A DNA stretch of 64,000 nucleotides from Liriodendron chinense. Taxonomy: Eukaryota; Streptophyta; Magnoliopsida; Magnoliales; Magnoliaceae. Positions 33,676 through 45,058 of this stretch are shown here, one piece after another. The position numbers and the translations under genes were made by a program. Positions within the stretch are counted from its first letter, which is position 1. Each line of letters opens with the position of its first letter. The stretch covers positions 62,001 through 126,000 of the forward strand of contig PVNU02003892.1 in NCBI GenBank assembly GCA_003013855.2, written 5' to 3'. Under the pieces are notes generated by a model. The model saw only the letters and a list, made by a program, of their open reading frames with translations. It ran no database searches and was not told the origin of the DNA.

Positions 33676-34790
33676 GTCTCCTCCACTTCGAAAGAACTCG
33701 ACCCCGAGTTCTTGTCCAGCTTTGGTTCATGATATTCGTACAGATCTGCCACGTTGAAAGTCCTTGAAATCTCCATGTCATTCGGAAGATCAACAACGTA
33801 GGCATTGTCATTGATCTTGCGAATGATCGGTATCAGGTCCAATCTCTTATGTTTCAACTTGTTGTAGGTCCTGGTAGGAAATCGCTCTTTACGTAGGTGG
33901 ACCATCACCTGATCACCTATTTTAAACACTTTGGCGCGCCGATGCTTGTCGGCCGCTTCTTTGTACTTCTCGTTCGAAGCCTGTAATTTGTTGCGCACGT
34001 CTGCATGTATGTCCATGATTCGGTCTGCCATATGTTCAGCTGTAACGCTTATGCCCGGAAGCTTGGGCAGGGGAACCAAATCGAGTGTGTGACGAGGCAC
34101 GCACCCGTAAACAATCTGGAATGGAGACTTTCCTGTCGATCGGTTTACCATGTTGTTGAACGCAAACTCTGCTTGAGCCAGGGCCATGTCCCACTGCTTC
34201 GGTTTGTCACCTGAAAGGCAACGAATGAGATTTCTCAATGTGCGGTTGACGACCTCAGTCTGCCCATCTGTTTGTGGATGATAAGCACTGCTGAAGTGAA
34301 GTCGTGTACCGAACCGATTCCACAAGGCTCGCCAAAAGTGGCTAACGAACTTTGTGTCCCGGTCTGAAGTGATCGTCTTAGGAATCCCATATAGTCGCAC
34401 AACCTCTCTGAAGAAAAGGTTCGCAACGTGTATCGCATCAAAGGTCTTCTTGCACGGAATGAAGTGTGCCATCTTGGAGAATCAGTCTACCACCACGAAC
34501 ACTGAGCCCATGCCGCGTTGTGTTCGTGGGAGCCCTAATATAAAATCCATAGATAAATCCTCCCAAGGGGCATCTGGCACGGGTAATGGCGTGTAAACAC
34601 CTGTATTTTGAGATTGTCCCTTAGAGGTTTGGCAAATATGATATCGTTGTACCGTCCTGCCAACATCACGAGCAAGTTGCGGCCAGTAATACCGCTCTTC
34701 CACTATTGCTCGAGTCTTATCTCGTCCTAGATGACCTCCAAGGCCACCGCCATGCAGCTCGATAATAATTTTGTCCCGTAACGAACTCTG
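33603..34790 (-). pseudogene. pol: Integrase of the Ty3 element, one stop and a damaged zinc finger
   Basis: The N-terminal HHCC finger begins near 34754. The two His are present, but the first Cys of the CxxC pair is Tyr (RYHICQ). The core holds the first catalytic Asp (SMDFI), the second (TSDRD, near 34364) and the Glu (GQTEVVN, near 34256), with the D35E spacing kept. A TGA at 34479-34481 splits the core. The C-terminus carries KINDNAYVVDLP and FNVADLYEYH and then a tail (ETDVERVADYF...) coded inside the 3' LTR; no clear chromodomain is seen. Confidence 0.93.
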
Positions 34791-34999
34791 CGGGATGCAA
34801 AGTCGATTTCCTTTGAAGAGGAAACCATCTTGAATTAAAAGGTCACTCGGGTGCCCCTCTTGGCACTTTTTCCATGCATCTGCAAAATCCTCGTCCTCGG
34901 CATAAAGTTCCTTGAGACAGTCGAATCCGATCACCTCACTGCTCACTGTAATAAGAAGGGATGCACGTCGGCTTAGTGCATCTGCCACCTTGTTTCGCT

Positions 35000-35430
35000 G
35001 CCCTGATTTGTGTTTCAGAACGAACATGAATTCTTGTAAAAACGAAATCCATCTAGCATGTATACGATTCACATTAGTCTGAGTATTGATAAATTTTAAG
35101 GCCTGATGATCAGTGTACAGTATAAATTTCCTTTGAATAAGATAATGGCGCAGTGCCTGAACCACTGCATATAATTCAAGTTCATAGGTCGACCACTTCT
35201 GTCGTGCGTCGCTGAGTTTCTCACTGTAAAAGGCAACCGGCCTACCCTCCTGAGAAAGGACTCCCCCAATGCCGACAATAGATGCGTCGCATTCTACCTC
35301 AAATAGCTTATCAAAATTAGGGAGTACCAGGACCGGGGTAGTGGACAATCGATGTTTAATTTCTGCAAAGCTCTTCTCAGCCCCTTCGGTCCATTGAACG
35401 GACCCTTCTTCATACAGTAGGTAATCGGCG
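35000..35430 (-). pseudogene. pol: RNase H domain of the Ty3 element
   Basis: Ty3-type RNase H, entered through a frameshift near 35420. Catalytic carboxylates look intact: Asp in VECDAS, Glu in TYELELYAV and Asp in YTDHQAL. It would degrade the RNA strand of the RNA-DNA hybrid during reverse transcription. It is followed in frame by the linker to integrase. Confidence 0.9.
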
Positions 35431-35459
35431 CGACGATACTGCTGAAGTTCCGCACAAAT

Positions 35460-36800
35460 CAACGATAGAAGGTCGCCAACCCATGAAAACTTCGTACCTC
35501 ATGAATGTTTGTCGGAGTCGGCCAATCCCGAATAGCTCGAACTTTTTCTTCGTCCACTCGGATACCCGTGGACGATACAATGAACCCCAGAAACAATAAT
35601 TGATCAGTTAAGAAGCTACACTTTTTCAGATTTAAGTATAGCTTGTTGTCGGCCAACACTTGTAACACTTTTCTGATGTGGGTCATATGCTCCGTTTCAT
35701 CCGACTGTATATTAGAATGTCGTCAAAGTAAACGACAACGAAACGGCCAATGAACGGCTTCAACACTTGGTTCATTAAACGCATGAAGGTGCTTGGTGTG
35801 TTGGTCAAACCGAAGGGCATAACCAGCCATTCATATAGCCCTTCCTTAGTCTTGAAGGCCGTTTTCCACTCGTCACCTGGCCTAATACGGATTTGATGGT
35901 ATCCACTCTATAAGTTCAGTTTCGAGAACACCTTGGAGCCCTCGAGCATGTCCAACATGCCATCCAACCGCGGTATTGGAAATCGATATTTAACTGTTAT
36001 TTTATTGATCGCGCGGCTATCGATGCACATGCGCCATATTCCGTCCTTCTTTGGGGTAAGGAGTGCCGGAACGACACACGGGCTCATGCTCTCTTTAATA
36101 AGACCTTTACGGATCAGTTCCTCCACCTGTCCCTGTAAAATTTCACATTCTTTCGGACTCATCCGATAGTGCGGTCGGTTGGGTAAACTGGACCCTGGGA
36201 TAAGGTCGATGTGATGTTGTATGTCTCGCATGGGAGGCAACTCATCAGGTAACTCTCCAGGCCAAGTACTTCGAAATTCTTCTAGCAGCGGTTTAAGGCG
36301 TTGAGGAATATTAGAGGATCCTGGCTCCTCGCCTTTTACCATAACGGCATAAATCTCGCCCGTTTCCTTTGATTCCTTAACAAACTCGCGAATGGTAAGG
36401 AGAGAGTTCCCCTCCACTTTAGAAGCTTCAGGGTATTTCTCTGGTGTCATAGGGGCCAAAATAATTTTCCGACCATCCTTGGTGAACATGTATATGTTTT
36501 CCCGTCCACAGTGGGTCACATCTCGATCCGATTGCCATAACCGCCCAAGTAACATGTGGCAGGCTTCCATGTCAACCACATCACAGAGGACCTCGTCCTT
36601 ATAGCTTTTACCAATGGAAAACGAGATAATGCATTGATGAGTTACCTTGGTTTCGTTCACCTTCTTGATCCAACCGATAGAGTAAGGGGTAGGGTGCTTC
36701 GTCATAGGCAGATGTAACTTATCCACCATAATTCTTGAGACAATATTTTCGCTACTCCCACTGTCTATGATCACGTCACAGATTTTGCCCTGCACGGTGC
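35460..36800 (-). pseudogene. pol: Protease and reverse transcriptase of the Ty3 element, broken
   Basis: The aspartic protease is marked by DSGSS at about 36751-36765. Reverse transcriptase follows from about 36230 with the LIRKGLIKES and KKDGIWRMCIDSRAIN motifs. Motif A reads KLNL, with Asn where the catalytic Asp is invariant, and is followed at once by a stop codon (35908-35910). The YFDDIL catalytic box is intact near 35725. A frameshift follows near 35700 and another stop at 35459-35461. Loss of the motif A aspartate alone would abolish polymerase activity. Confidence 0.92.
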
Positions 36801-37016
36801 ACTTTGTGCGAAAAATATTATGTCGTTGTGGGTGCACTTCCTTCTTGGGAGCGTAAAGTAGTCGTCTTACTACTAGCGATTCCCCATGATCTTCAGTCAA
36901 CCAATCGACATCTTCTGTGTCCCCTTCTTCGGCCTGTTCCAATTCAGGGTTGTCTTCTGTTGACTCACCTTCCACGCCGCCTTCATTCGTAGTTAAGTGT
37001 GCTGCAGGGCGTTGAG

Positions 37017-38154
37017 GGCAAGCATTCGACCAGTGACCTGGTTGGCCACAACGGAGACAATGGTCTGGTCTTGGCCGACCATATGGGTTGGGGATCCTGC
37101 TGGAACCCGCTGTAGTGGGAGCTGTACGTTGAGGTCTTGAGGAACCGCTTCCCCAGTCCCGGTTCGTGACCGTAGGAGGTTGAGGACGCCCTCCTATAAG
37201 CTCCTTGCCTTTGGCCAACGTTGTATCTTGAGTGGGTCCGGTGTTGGGAGTTCGCGTTGCCGAATAGGGTCGAGCAGGGGGCCGTGACAACTGTGTTTCT
37301 ACTCGAGTGGCCAATTGGTTGGCCTCACTCAACGTCCAAACTGGATGCATCTGGACTCGATCCTGGATTGCAAATCGCAACCCACCAATGAATCGTGATA
37401 CTTGTTGTGCCTCTGATTCCAATAAATTATTCCGTGTAGCCAATCGTTGGAATTCTTCAAGATATTCGGAAACGGTTCGATTTCCCTGACGACAATTTTG
37501 ATATTGTTGGAACAAAATTTGTTCATAGTCGCTAGGGAGGAATCGAGCTCTCAGAAGCTGTCTCATCCGAGGCCATGTTCGGATGGGTGTCTTATTCTGA
37601 CAAGTGCGGGAAACCTGTAGGTTTTCTCACCATGCTGAAGCACCGGATTTAAATTTATATGCAATTAGCTTTACCTTCTTATCGTCCGGCACTTCCATAT
37701 AGTCGAAGTATCGTTCGACCTCTGCCAGCCAGTCGAGGAACTCCTCTATTCGAAGTAGGCCATTAAAGCTGGGAAGATCAGCTTTGCCCCGATAATCTCG
37801 TTCTGCTCGTTCCACACGCTTATTCCCTAACGCAGGTCGTCGTACGAATATGTCTTCGACCTCGTCATCGCTTGGTTCTAAATCGTCTGTTGTAACCCTA
37901 CGGTTATCCACCTGGGGTGTTCTACGGACAACAGAATTGTCCCGTATAACAACTGTTGGTGGTTGTTGGTCGCCTTGGGCTCGAAGAGGAGCTAACGATG
38001 CTAGCAATCTGGTCGAGGGTCGCCTGTATACCTTGCAGGATCAACCGGTTCTCCGTCGTGCTGCTTCGAATGCTGCCTCGAAGGCTGTCGCCGTTAGATA
38101 GTCCCTTGGTGCACCGTCCTTAGAATGAGGATCCAACCCTTCATTAGAGGTCAT
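37017..38154 (-). pseudogene. gag: gag (capsid/nucleocapsid) of the Ty3 element, broken
   Basis: The likely start codon is at 38154, 34 bp inside the 5' LTR. The frame is broken by a probable 1-base shift near 38050 and by a stop where the family has a tryptophan (37627-37629); the frames on both sides of that stop are the same. Recognisable parts are the capsid region, with its FLDWLAEVERYFDYMEVPD stretch, and a CX2CX4HX4C zinc knuckle at 37018-37059 (CLRCGQPGHWSNAC). Gag packages the RNA of the element into virus-like particles. Confidence 0.9.
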
Positions 38155-38174
38155 CGTCCTGAGGAAGAAACCTC

Positions 38175-38186
38175 TCTCTGATACCA
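38175..38186 (-). other. Primer binding site, initiator Met-tRNA type
   Basis: On the minus strand, one base after the 5' LTR, the sequence is TGGTATCAGAGA. This matches the usual plant primer binding site complementary to the 3' end of initiator methionine tRNA (TGGTATCAGAGC) except for the last base. Confidence 0.9.
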
Positions 38187-38187
38187 A

Positions 38188-38874
38188 TGACGCAGGGAGG
38201 ACGTGGTAGGTTAATCACCGTCTCCCTAACCGATAGTTTCTCGAATCCACGAGAAGAAATAAAAGATAAAAAGAGGAAATAAATTCTGAATAATTGATTT
38301 ATTGATAATTGAATGAATAATAACGAAATTACAATGCATATAAATAGGAAACTAAACCCTAGGTAAAGTATCAGAATCCAACACCAACTTAAACTCCTAG
38401 CAAACGCAACTTACTATAAATAGTAAACTTACTATTTATAGAAGTCGTTCAATCCTACTAGAACTCTTGGTTTTCGGCCAAAAATAGAAAGTTTTCAAAC
38501 GGCCTCAACCACGTTGTTTTACTAAATATTCTAAGCCCTTTTCATGTTGGGCACTAACTCTAAAACCATACGGATGCAAAGTTATGATCGAATTAAAACT
38601 TACTATAAATAGTAAAACTGAAAATAAACTAGCCTAATGACCGTTGATACGGTCGATTCTTGCGATTCCGGCTTGGGCAACCCGGCATAGCGGGGTTGGT
38701 TGGCTAAAGTAGCTCGAGCTACTCCAAATTGATATATTATACTTCCCGTAACTCATTCCGGATTGTGAGATATGACCGATTTACGGTCCTGACGGTCCGA
38801 ATCACTTTCGACCCCGACCGGTCTTCTTTTGCTCCGTCTGGCCCATGAAATAGTCAGCGACCCGTTCTACATCA
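38188..38874 (-). repeat. 5' LTR of the Ty3/gypsy element (687 bp)
   Basis: This LTR is upstream in the element's own direction. It starts TGATGTAG and ends CTGCGTCA on the minus strand. It carries a 12-bp stretch missing from the other LTR, next to one of several CTATAAATAG motifs. It also carries a copy of the C-terminal integrase coding tail, since that tail lies inside the LTR. Confidence 0.95.
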
Positions 38875-39071
38875 CATTCACATAGAACTTATAAGTGCTT
38901 GGCATGATTAGTCAATATTAGTGAGAAATATTATATAGATAACACTCAACTTAGATAAATGATATAGCGATAATCACATACGTTTTTAGCCGACTTAAGT
39001 TCATGGCTGCGAAGAGTGCATGCGGGGTCTTTATTACCCCTTGTTTTGACCCACCAGCCTCAAAGGCTGTC

Positions 39072-39110
<39 letters not shown>

Positions 39111-40865
39111 CCTGGTGATGTTTTACATATGAAAGGAAAAAAAGTGGGATTTTATTCTTCTCCTCATCCCAAAGTAACCAACAATTAATGCCCTATTAAA
39201 TGGCCAAAAGAAAGCCTTCGATGACCCAAATCCAGTGGGGAAAAGTTGATGGTTGAGATGTTCAATATGTGAGAATTTGCAGGAAATTCTCCATCCACAA
39301 TGGGGTCTTCCACATTTTGTGAGAATGATTTACCAGACTTGAAAGTAAACTGGGGCAGCTCACCTTTCAATCAATCCAGTTATGTGCAAGTGGAGCACAT
39401 GGTTTAATGATCCAAACCGTTGACATAATTGGCCTCACCGTTGATGGCCCATGCATGAAAAATCAACTGAATTGGACGGTCGACTGGAGCATTGATGATC
39501 CTTGGCAGATGAGTTACGGTTGGATACCAAAAGAGTTTGTGTCGCCACCTGAGGCCCATGTGCTGATATGGTTCGAGACTTGAACCGTCCATATTCTCAC
39601 TAAAACTATAAATAAGTTATTAGCCAATAATAACATTTCATTGATGATCGTAGCCTTTGGTTTTTAGAGTTGAATGAGAGTCGTTGACAATGAAATTATC
39701 TAGTGGACGATCCAGATAGGTTTCATGGATGTAAACCTTAAACATGAATATAGTTGCGGGCATTTGGCCTTGTCATCATCTGGTCCGTCCATTAAATCTA
39801 ATCTAATCTTCTTTCGTTAACTAGTAAAACCATACACATCAGTGACTAGATCTATCTTTCATAAACAATCTTGTACCCATCAATTTCTACAATCCACAGA
39901 CTCAACAGCTTGGATCATCCAATCAGTATGATTTTTCAAGACTGCCCATGAAGAATGGACTTGAAAATAGTGGACGGTCCAGATTGGTGATATATATGTA
40001 TGCCAACGTCTCCAAATGCAACTATGTGCATGGTAAGGTTACGGTGCAGTCAGCCCACTGGATCATGACTCTTGAATATTATCTTTAGGTGTTTAACCAC
40101 AACAAGCTTTTACAGTGCTCATGCACACACGCGTCTCTCATCTGCACACAAGTGAAAAATGTACGGACAGAACAGCTTTTGGACTGTGGCCAGAGCAAAA
40201 TGCGGTCCAGCATTTGTGGACAATCTATATTTTTGGACACATGAGCCATACGTATGGTTGTGAGTGAAACCGCACCTGTCCTAATCCATTGCTCCGGAGA
40301 GCCATGAGTGGAAGGAAAATAGGCGATTTAGAAATGTTGGCAATCAGTCCATATTCAGGGTATGAATGTGGGCCCCTCAACGAGTGGACTTGGCCCACCT
40401 GATTCAACATGCAAACACTAGCCGGAAATGTACGGTGAGACCTGTCCCATCACTGATTTTCTGCTACTGCTCAACCACACATGGGTCCAATACAAATGTG
40501 TTCTAGGATCATCATCATCATCATCTAAACCTTATCTTTAAGTAACTGGGTCCCTACACTATCAATGTGTACTAGGGCCTCCACACTACCGTAACATTTT
40601 AATGACATCCAATCCGTCCATTATGTGTGCCTAGCTATCATGTTCCCCTTGATCATAAAACTTGGGTGGGTCCATAACTCAGGTGGACCACAATTAGAGG
40701 TTTTAGGCATGATTTTATGTGCCGAATGTCCATTCATCCTTGCCGTTGGATGAATCCTCTGAATGGATTAGATGGCATATATAAAAATATGGTGGGATCT
40801 ACATACAATCCGAAAGGTTTTTAAGTGGCGGGTGTCCCCTTCTTGACTATTCCCTATGGCATGTC

Positions 40866-41943
40866 TAGGGCTGTACATCGAGCTGAGTCGAATTGAGGTG
40901 GACCAAGCTTGGCTTGACTTGTCCGTGCTCTCCTCTAGTTTGAGCTTGAGCTCAACCTTGAGCTTACTATTGGAGCTTGCCTTGTTTGCTAAAATTTTCG
41001 AGGCGAGCTCGAGGTGAGCTAGTGGATAGAGTCGAGGCGAGCTTACCACGAGTCGAGTCGAGCTTGCTCCCACCTCAATTTATTATATTTTTTGCTACAA
41101 AATATAAATTAAAAGTCAACAATGTTAAGTTCAAGAAGTCACACATATATTAGAGGAGAATAATATTTCTACTGGTGGGACCCCTACTATTTAAATGACT
41201 TAGGTCTAATCGGTTTTTTCTTTGGCTAGGTCACACATGCATTGAATGCCGACCGCTAGTAACATTATCTGAACCATGGATTAACATAACACATGCATAG
41301 CTCACCACATGAATGGACTGCCCTGATTATTGTGTGGACCATCTTCATGATGAGGCCTAGCTGATTCATGGATCAGATGCACCACCTCCCTCATAAAATT
41401 GCAATCAATAGCTGCATATGGTGTTTGATCTTACCATAGCCCCTGTTTTGTAGATTTGTATGGTGTGTGATCTCACCGTAGCACCCATTTTGTGTAGCGT
41501 GTAAAACACATAACCATTGTGTGCTTACCATGTTTTGTACTTGAAATTACTCAATCCATTGTGTATGCTCAACAAGGAATGTTTTTTCCTTAACAAAATA
41601 GTAGGATTAAGAAACCCCCCAACGTGTGAGGGTTTTATATGTCCTAAGCTTGGACCCCAATGTGTGTGTGGGTGAGGGGGAGAGAGAGAACCAAGAAATA
41701 AGAAGATTATAGTTTTTTTCAACAAATATCTATATGAAACAAGTCGAGCCAAGTCGAGCTTGAATCGAGTTGAGTTGAGTCGAGTGACCCAATGGTCGAA
41801 CTTGACTCGATTTCTAACTCAAGCTCTTAAATGAAGCTTGGCTTGACTTGTTCTACTTAGCTGAGGCAAGCTTAGGCGAGTTTTTTCGAGTCGAGCCGAG
41901 TCGATCAAGTTTCTCGAGCTGACTCGGATGATGACCAGCCCTA
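40866..41943. mobile_element. hAT-type non-autonomous element, 1,078 bp, family 1 copy 1
   Basis: Starts TAGGGCTGTACATCGAGC and ends in the complement of TAGGGCTGGTCATC. Flanked by GGCATGTC (40858-40865) and GGCGTGTC (41944-41951), an 8-bp duplication with one later change. Subterminal arms are GAGTCGAGC-like repeats. It is closely similar, in reverse orientation, to 46744-47848. Confidence 0.92.
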
Positions 41944-42759
41944 GGCGTGTCCCATTTAGTTTTAAATCTACCGGGTTTTTAAGCGACAAGGAGAATAAGA
42001 GGGGGCGCATATGATGGACAGATTGGATGTCATTGGCATATCATGGTGGGCCTCACACGTCATTAATTAGCATTCTAATTAAAAGTTAAGCTGATAATTT
42101 GATCATAGCCTATATGATGTATGATGTAAATCAACTTACGGCTCGTTCGGGAGCTAGTAAATGGATGTAAATGGGAAATGGATTTGTAGGTAAATGAATT
42201 GGGTGTAAATGGCTTTACACAGTTGTGCTTAGGCAAGAGTAAATGAAATGCATTTGAAATTAATATATTTTATTTCGATGAGAGTAAACATCAGGAATTG
42301 AAATGCATTTGACATTTTCAATATATTCACAGGAATATATGTGATATACCAAATCAGCTTTAATAGCTTTAATGTACCAAATTAGTAAATGATTTTTAAT
42401 AAAATGATTGTAATAAGCCCAATGAAATATATACTTGGGGAAAAAATGAGGAAATTTCAAGCCTCCGGTAAGCCACAAATGTAAGGATCACAAACAAGCA
42501 ACTTGCCAACATTTTTTAACATCCATTTAGATGGCCATCCTTTGGATGGTTTGGATCATTCTTTTGGTGTGATTTTAGTTATGTAGCCAATATTTGGATT
42601 GTTGGGGAGTATCACTAGAGTGATACATGTAGGGCGAACATGTGTATGGTGGCACCTTTGTTTTCATGTGCGACTCTCAAAGTGAGCTTAAAATTTACAT
42701 GCACATTTACTCCCATTTAATTTCATTTACATGCATCTACTTCCATTTGATTTCCTTAG

Positions 42760-44862
42760 AAATTCATAAGGAAAGAGAAAACTCTAAAACTGATGTATAA
42801 CGAGTTATTGACACATTCATGGCTCGGATGGCCTAGAGGAAGGAGCATAAGAGAAGACAGTTAAAATTAGCATAGTTCAGTCAATCGACAAATCAAAACT
42901 GGGCCTGGAAATCCAAATTGCTCTCTGGTCAATTTTGGGTCTTTTCGGCTAACCAACTGACCATTGTCGGTCGATTGAAATTACCCTAGAAATCCTAGCT
43001 TGGTCTCTGGACACTTTTGGAGCTTTTCGGTCAATCGACCAGCTCTTTTGATCGGCCGACCAATTGCCTGAAATCTTGGGTCGGTCACCAAACTATGATT
43101 GACGGACGACGACTATTTTGCGCGGTTTTCTGTTTTGTTTCCTTATTTTCTTAAGTAGCTTCTAAATTACATTTTAGGGTTACTTAGAATATTTAAACAC
43201 TTTTAAATTCATTCTTAGAAAAACTCTCTTATTATTTTCAATCAAAGTTGACTTTTGTCGTTTTCTTCTCTCGTGGATTCAAGAAAGCTCTTATGGATTC
43301 AAGATGACCTTGTGGATTCAAGGTTGACAATGATCGACCTCATCACGTCCCTATACCCGTGTTAAAAACATGAGAAATAAAATTACAACACATCTCGCAT
43401 GCATATACAAGAAAAAGAATCTTGATTGCTTGAAATATGATACTTTTCAAAATAATAAAATTTACTAAAAATAGTAGAAAGATGTCTAATTTTTTAAAGA
43501 CTTTAAAAAAACCCTTAAATGAAGACGATGAGTTTAAATCCTTAAAAATAGAAAAACAAACTTGCAAAAAATTATAAATTTTAACTTGAAATCCTAATTT
43601 AACTCCTAAAATGATTGAATTTTGCAAAGCCATTTTGGGTCGAACCTGTTGTTGTTCAATTCGGACACAGCCACATGTGATATGAACAACCCAAATTCGA
43701 TCAAACATGTGTGATTAGATTATTGTCGGGCATGCTAGAGTCGTGTTCAGCTCGAATTGATTAAACGCTTGTGACCTTAGGCATTGAATCGGTTGGATTA
43801 AGAGAAGATTTGTAAAGATTGGCTTGATTATTCAGCCACCAACTATTACAACAATTAGTAAATTTTAGAAGGGGGTTTAGTCTTTCTGAATGGGATCTTT
43901 TTGCCTTTGAACCAAGAACTCTTCTTTCAACAGTGATAAAGGATCGGGTTTCTCAATAAAGTAATAAGAATTGGATAGAATTAAAAATAAGGTTGGAACA
44001 TCAATTTAATATTTTGAATGTTAAACTAGTACAATCAATGAATGAAGAATAAAATTAAGTAAAGAGATAAAATACATATGGCAATTTGTGCTGGCTACCA
44101 AATGGTCATAAGACGGTTGTGACGTGAGGTCGGCAGAATATGACTAGAGATGTATCAAGTATAGACCTAATAATATGAGGATCCAACGACGAGATCATGA
44201 AAATTTAACCTATTCCTAAGCGCGTACTACAGCAATGCGCTGGATAGTAGCAAAACTAAGCTAAATTAGTGGCTTCAAACTTGTTGTAATATGGTTGAAA
44301 AAAATTGAAATTATTAAAGCTAAGAAGCTAAATTAATAAAGTTTCATAGAGGACAAAGGGTAAGCAACATATATAGATCTATAGAGATTGATTGATTATT
44401 TGTAGTGAAGGCTGGAAGCACTTCTTCGAGTGCCTTTTTATAGACTAGGAGAGATAGTGGCTTTGTATATGATTCAACAATGTGACAGATTTGAATAGTT
44501 GGCTATGCAAATCTCTTTATTCTCCACATAAGTGTAGCCTATTGTATATAGGCCACATGTACAAAAGATTATGTACGCATCTTCCTATTTCGATTATGTA
44601 TATAAAGGTTCACTAGAGTCTCCATGTCACTAGACTCTTATATAGGAAACTTTGTTGGAGTCTTCACGACCCTGGGCTCTTGCATTTGCAGAGACTTACT
44701 TTTTGTAAGACTCTGGCATTAATACTTATAAAGATTTATTTGAATGGGATTTATTTTATAGAGAATTATTTTTTATGAAATGTTGACATTTAATACTCCC
44801 AAATATACACATCTCTACTCTACATGAAATGTTGTATAATCAACTATTAATTCAATGACCAA
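42760..44862. other. Retrotransposon-like AT-rich DNA, class unknown
   Basis: 42880-43090 holds repeated TCGGTCGATTGA-like words similar in style to LTR U3 regions. On the minus strand TATAAAAAGGCACTCGAAG (about 44430-44448) looks like an LTR TATA box. No protein domain: the 121-codon minus-strand frame at 43343-43708 is unrecognised and low complexity. Confidence 0.4.
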
Positions 44863-45020
44863 GGCCCGTTGAATAACTGTTTTAATATTCAATGGCTGAG
44901 TTTTTTGTTAGTTATTCGACAGGTAACGCCATCGAATTTTTTTAATTTAGGGATAAAAAAAACACACAATGCGAGAGAACCTATATCTATCAGAGATGAC
45001 CCCCCCTCCCTCCGTTAGGT

Positions 45021-45058
<38 letters not shown>

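Larger units (their letters stand above)
33000..38874 (-). mobile_element. Complete Ty3/gypsy LTR retrotransposon, coding region broken
   Basis: 5,875-bp element read on the minus strand. It is bounded by a 5-bp direct repeat, CATTC, at 32995-32999 and 38875-38879; the empty site is visible in the sister repeat copy near 28312. The element has TG...CA ends, two LTRs, a primer binding site, and gag, protease, reverse transcriptase, RNase H and integrase in Ty3 order. The LTRs differ at about 17 sites plus a 12-bp indel and a 1-bp indel over about 675 bp (hand count), so insertion is fairly recent. At least four in-frame stops (37627-37629, 35908-35910, 35459-35461, 34479-34481) and three probable frameshifts (near 38050, 35700 and 35420) make it non-autonomous. 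It interrupts the third copy of the triplicated segment. Absence of a clear chromodomain and an integrase C-terminus running into the LTR suggest the CRM-like chromovirus group. Confidence 0.96.
32872..42759. repeat. Triplicated segment, copy C, expanded by a Ty3 element and a hAT-type element
   Basis: Aligns to copies A and B, interrupted by the Ty3 element (33000-38874) and a hAT-type element (40866-41943); without them it is about 2.92 kb. It also holds about 80 bp (about 40293-40373) absent from both other copies. The repeat ends at about 42759, where sequence unlike the copy A/B junction begins. Confidence 0.9.

Noticed and set aside
43343..43708. 121-codon minus-strand frame
   Set aside because: AT-driven Phe/Ile/Leu/Lys-rich translation in retrotransposon-like DNA with no recognised domain.
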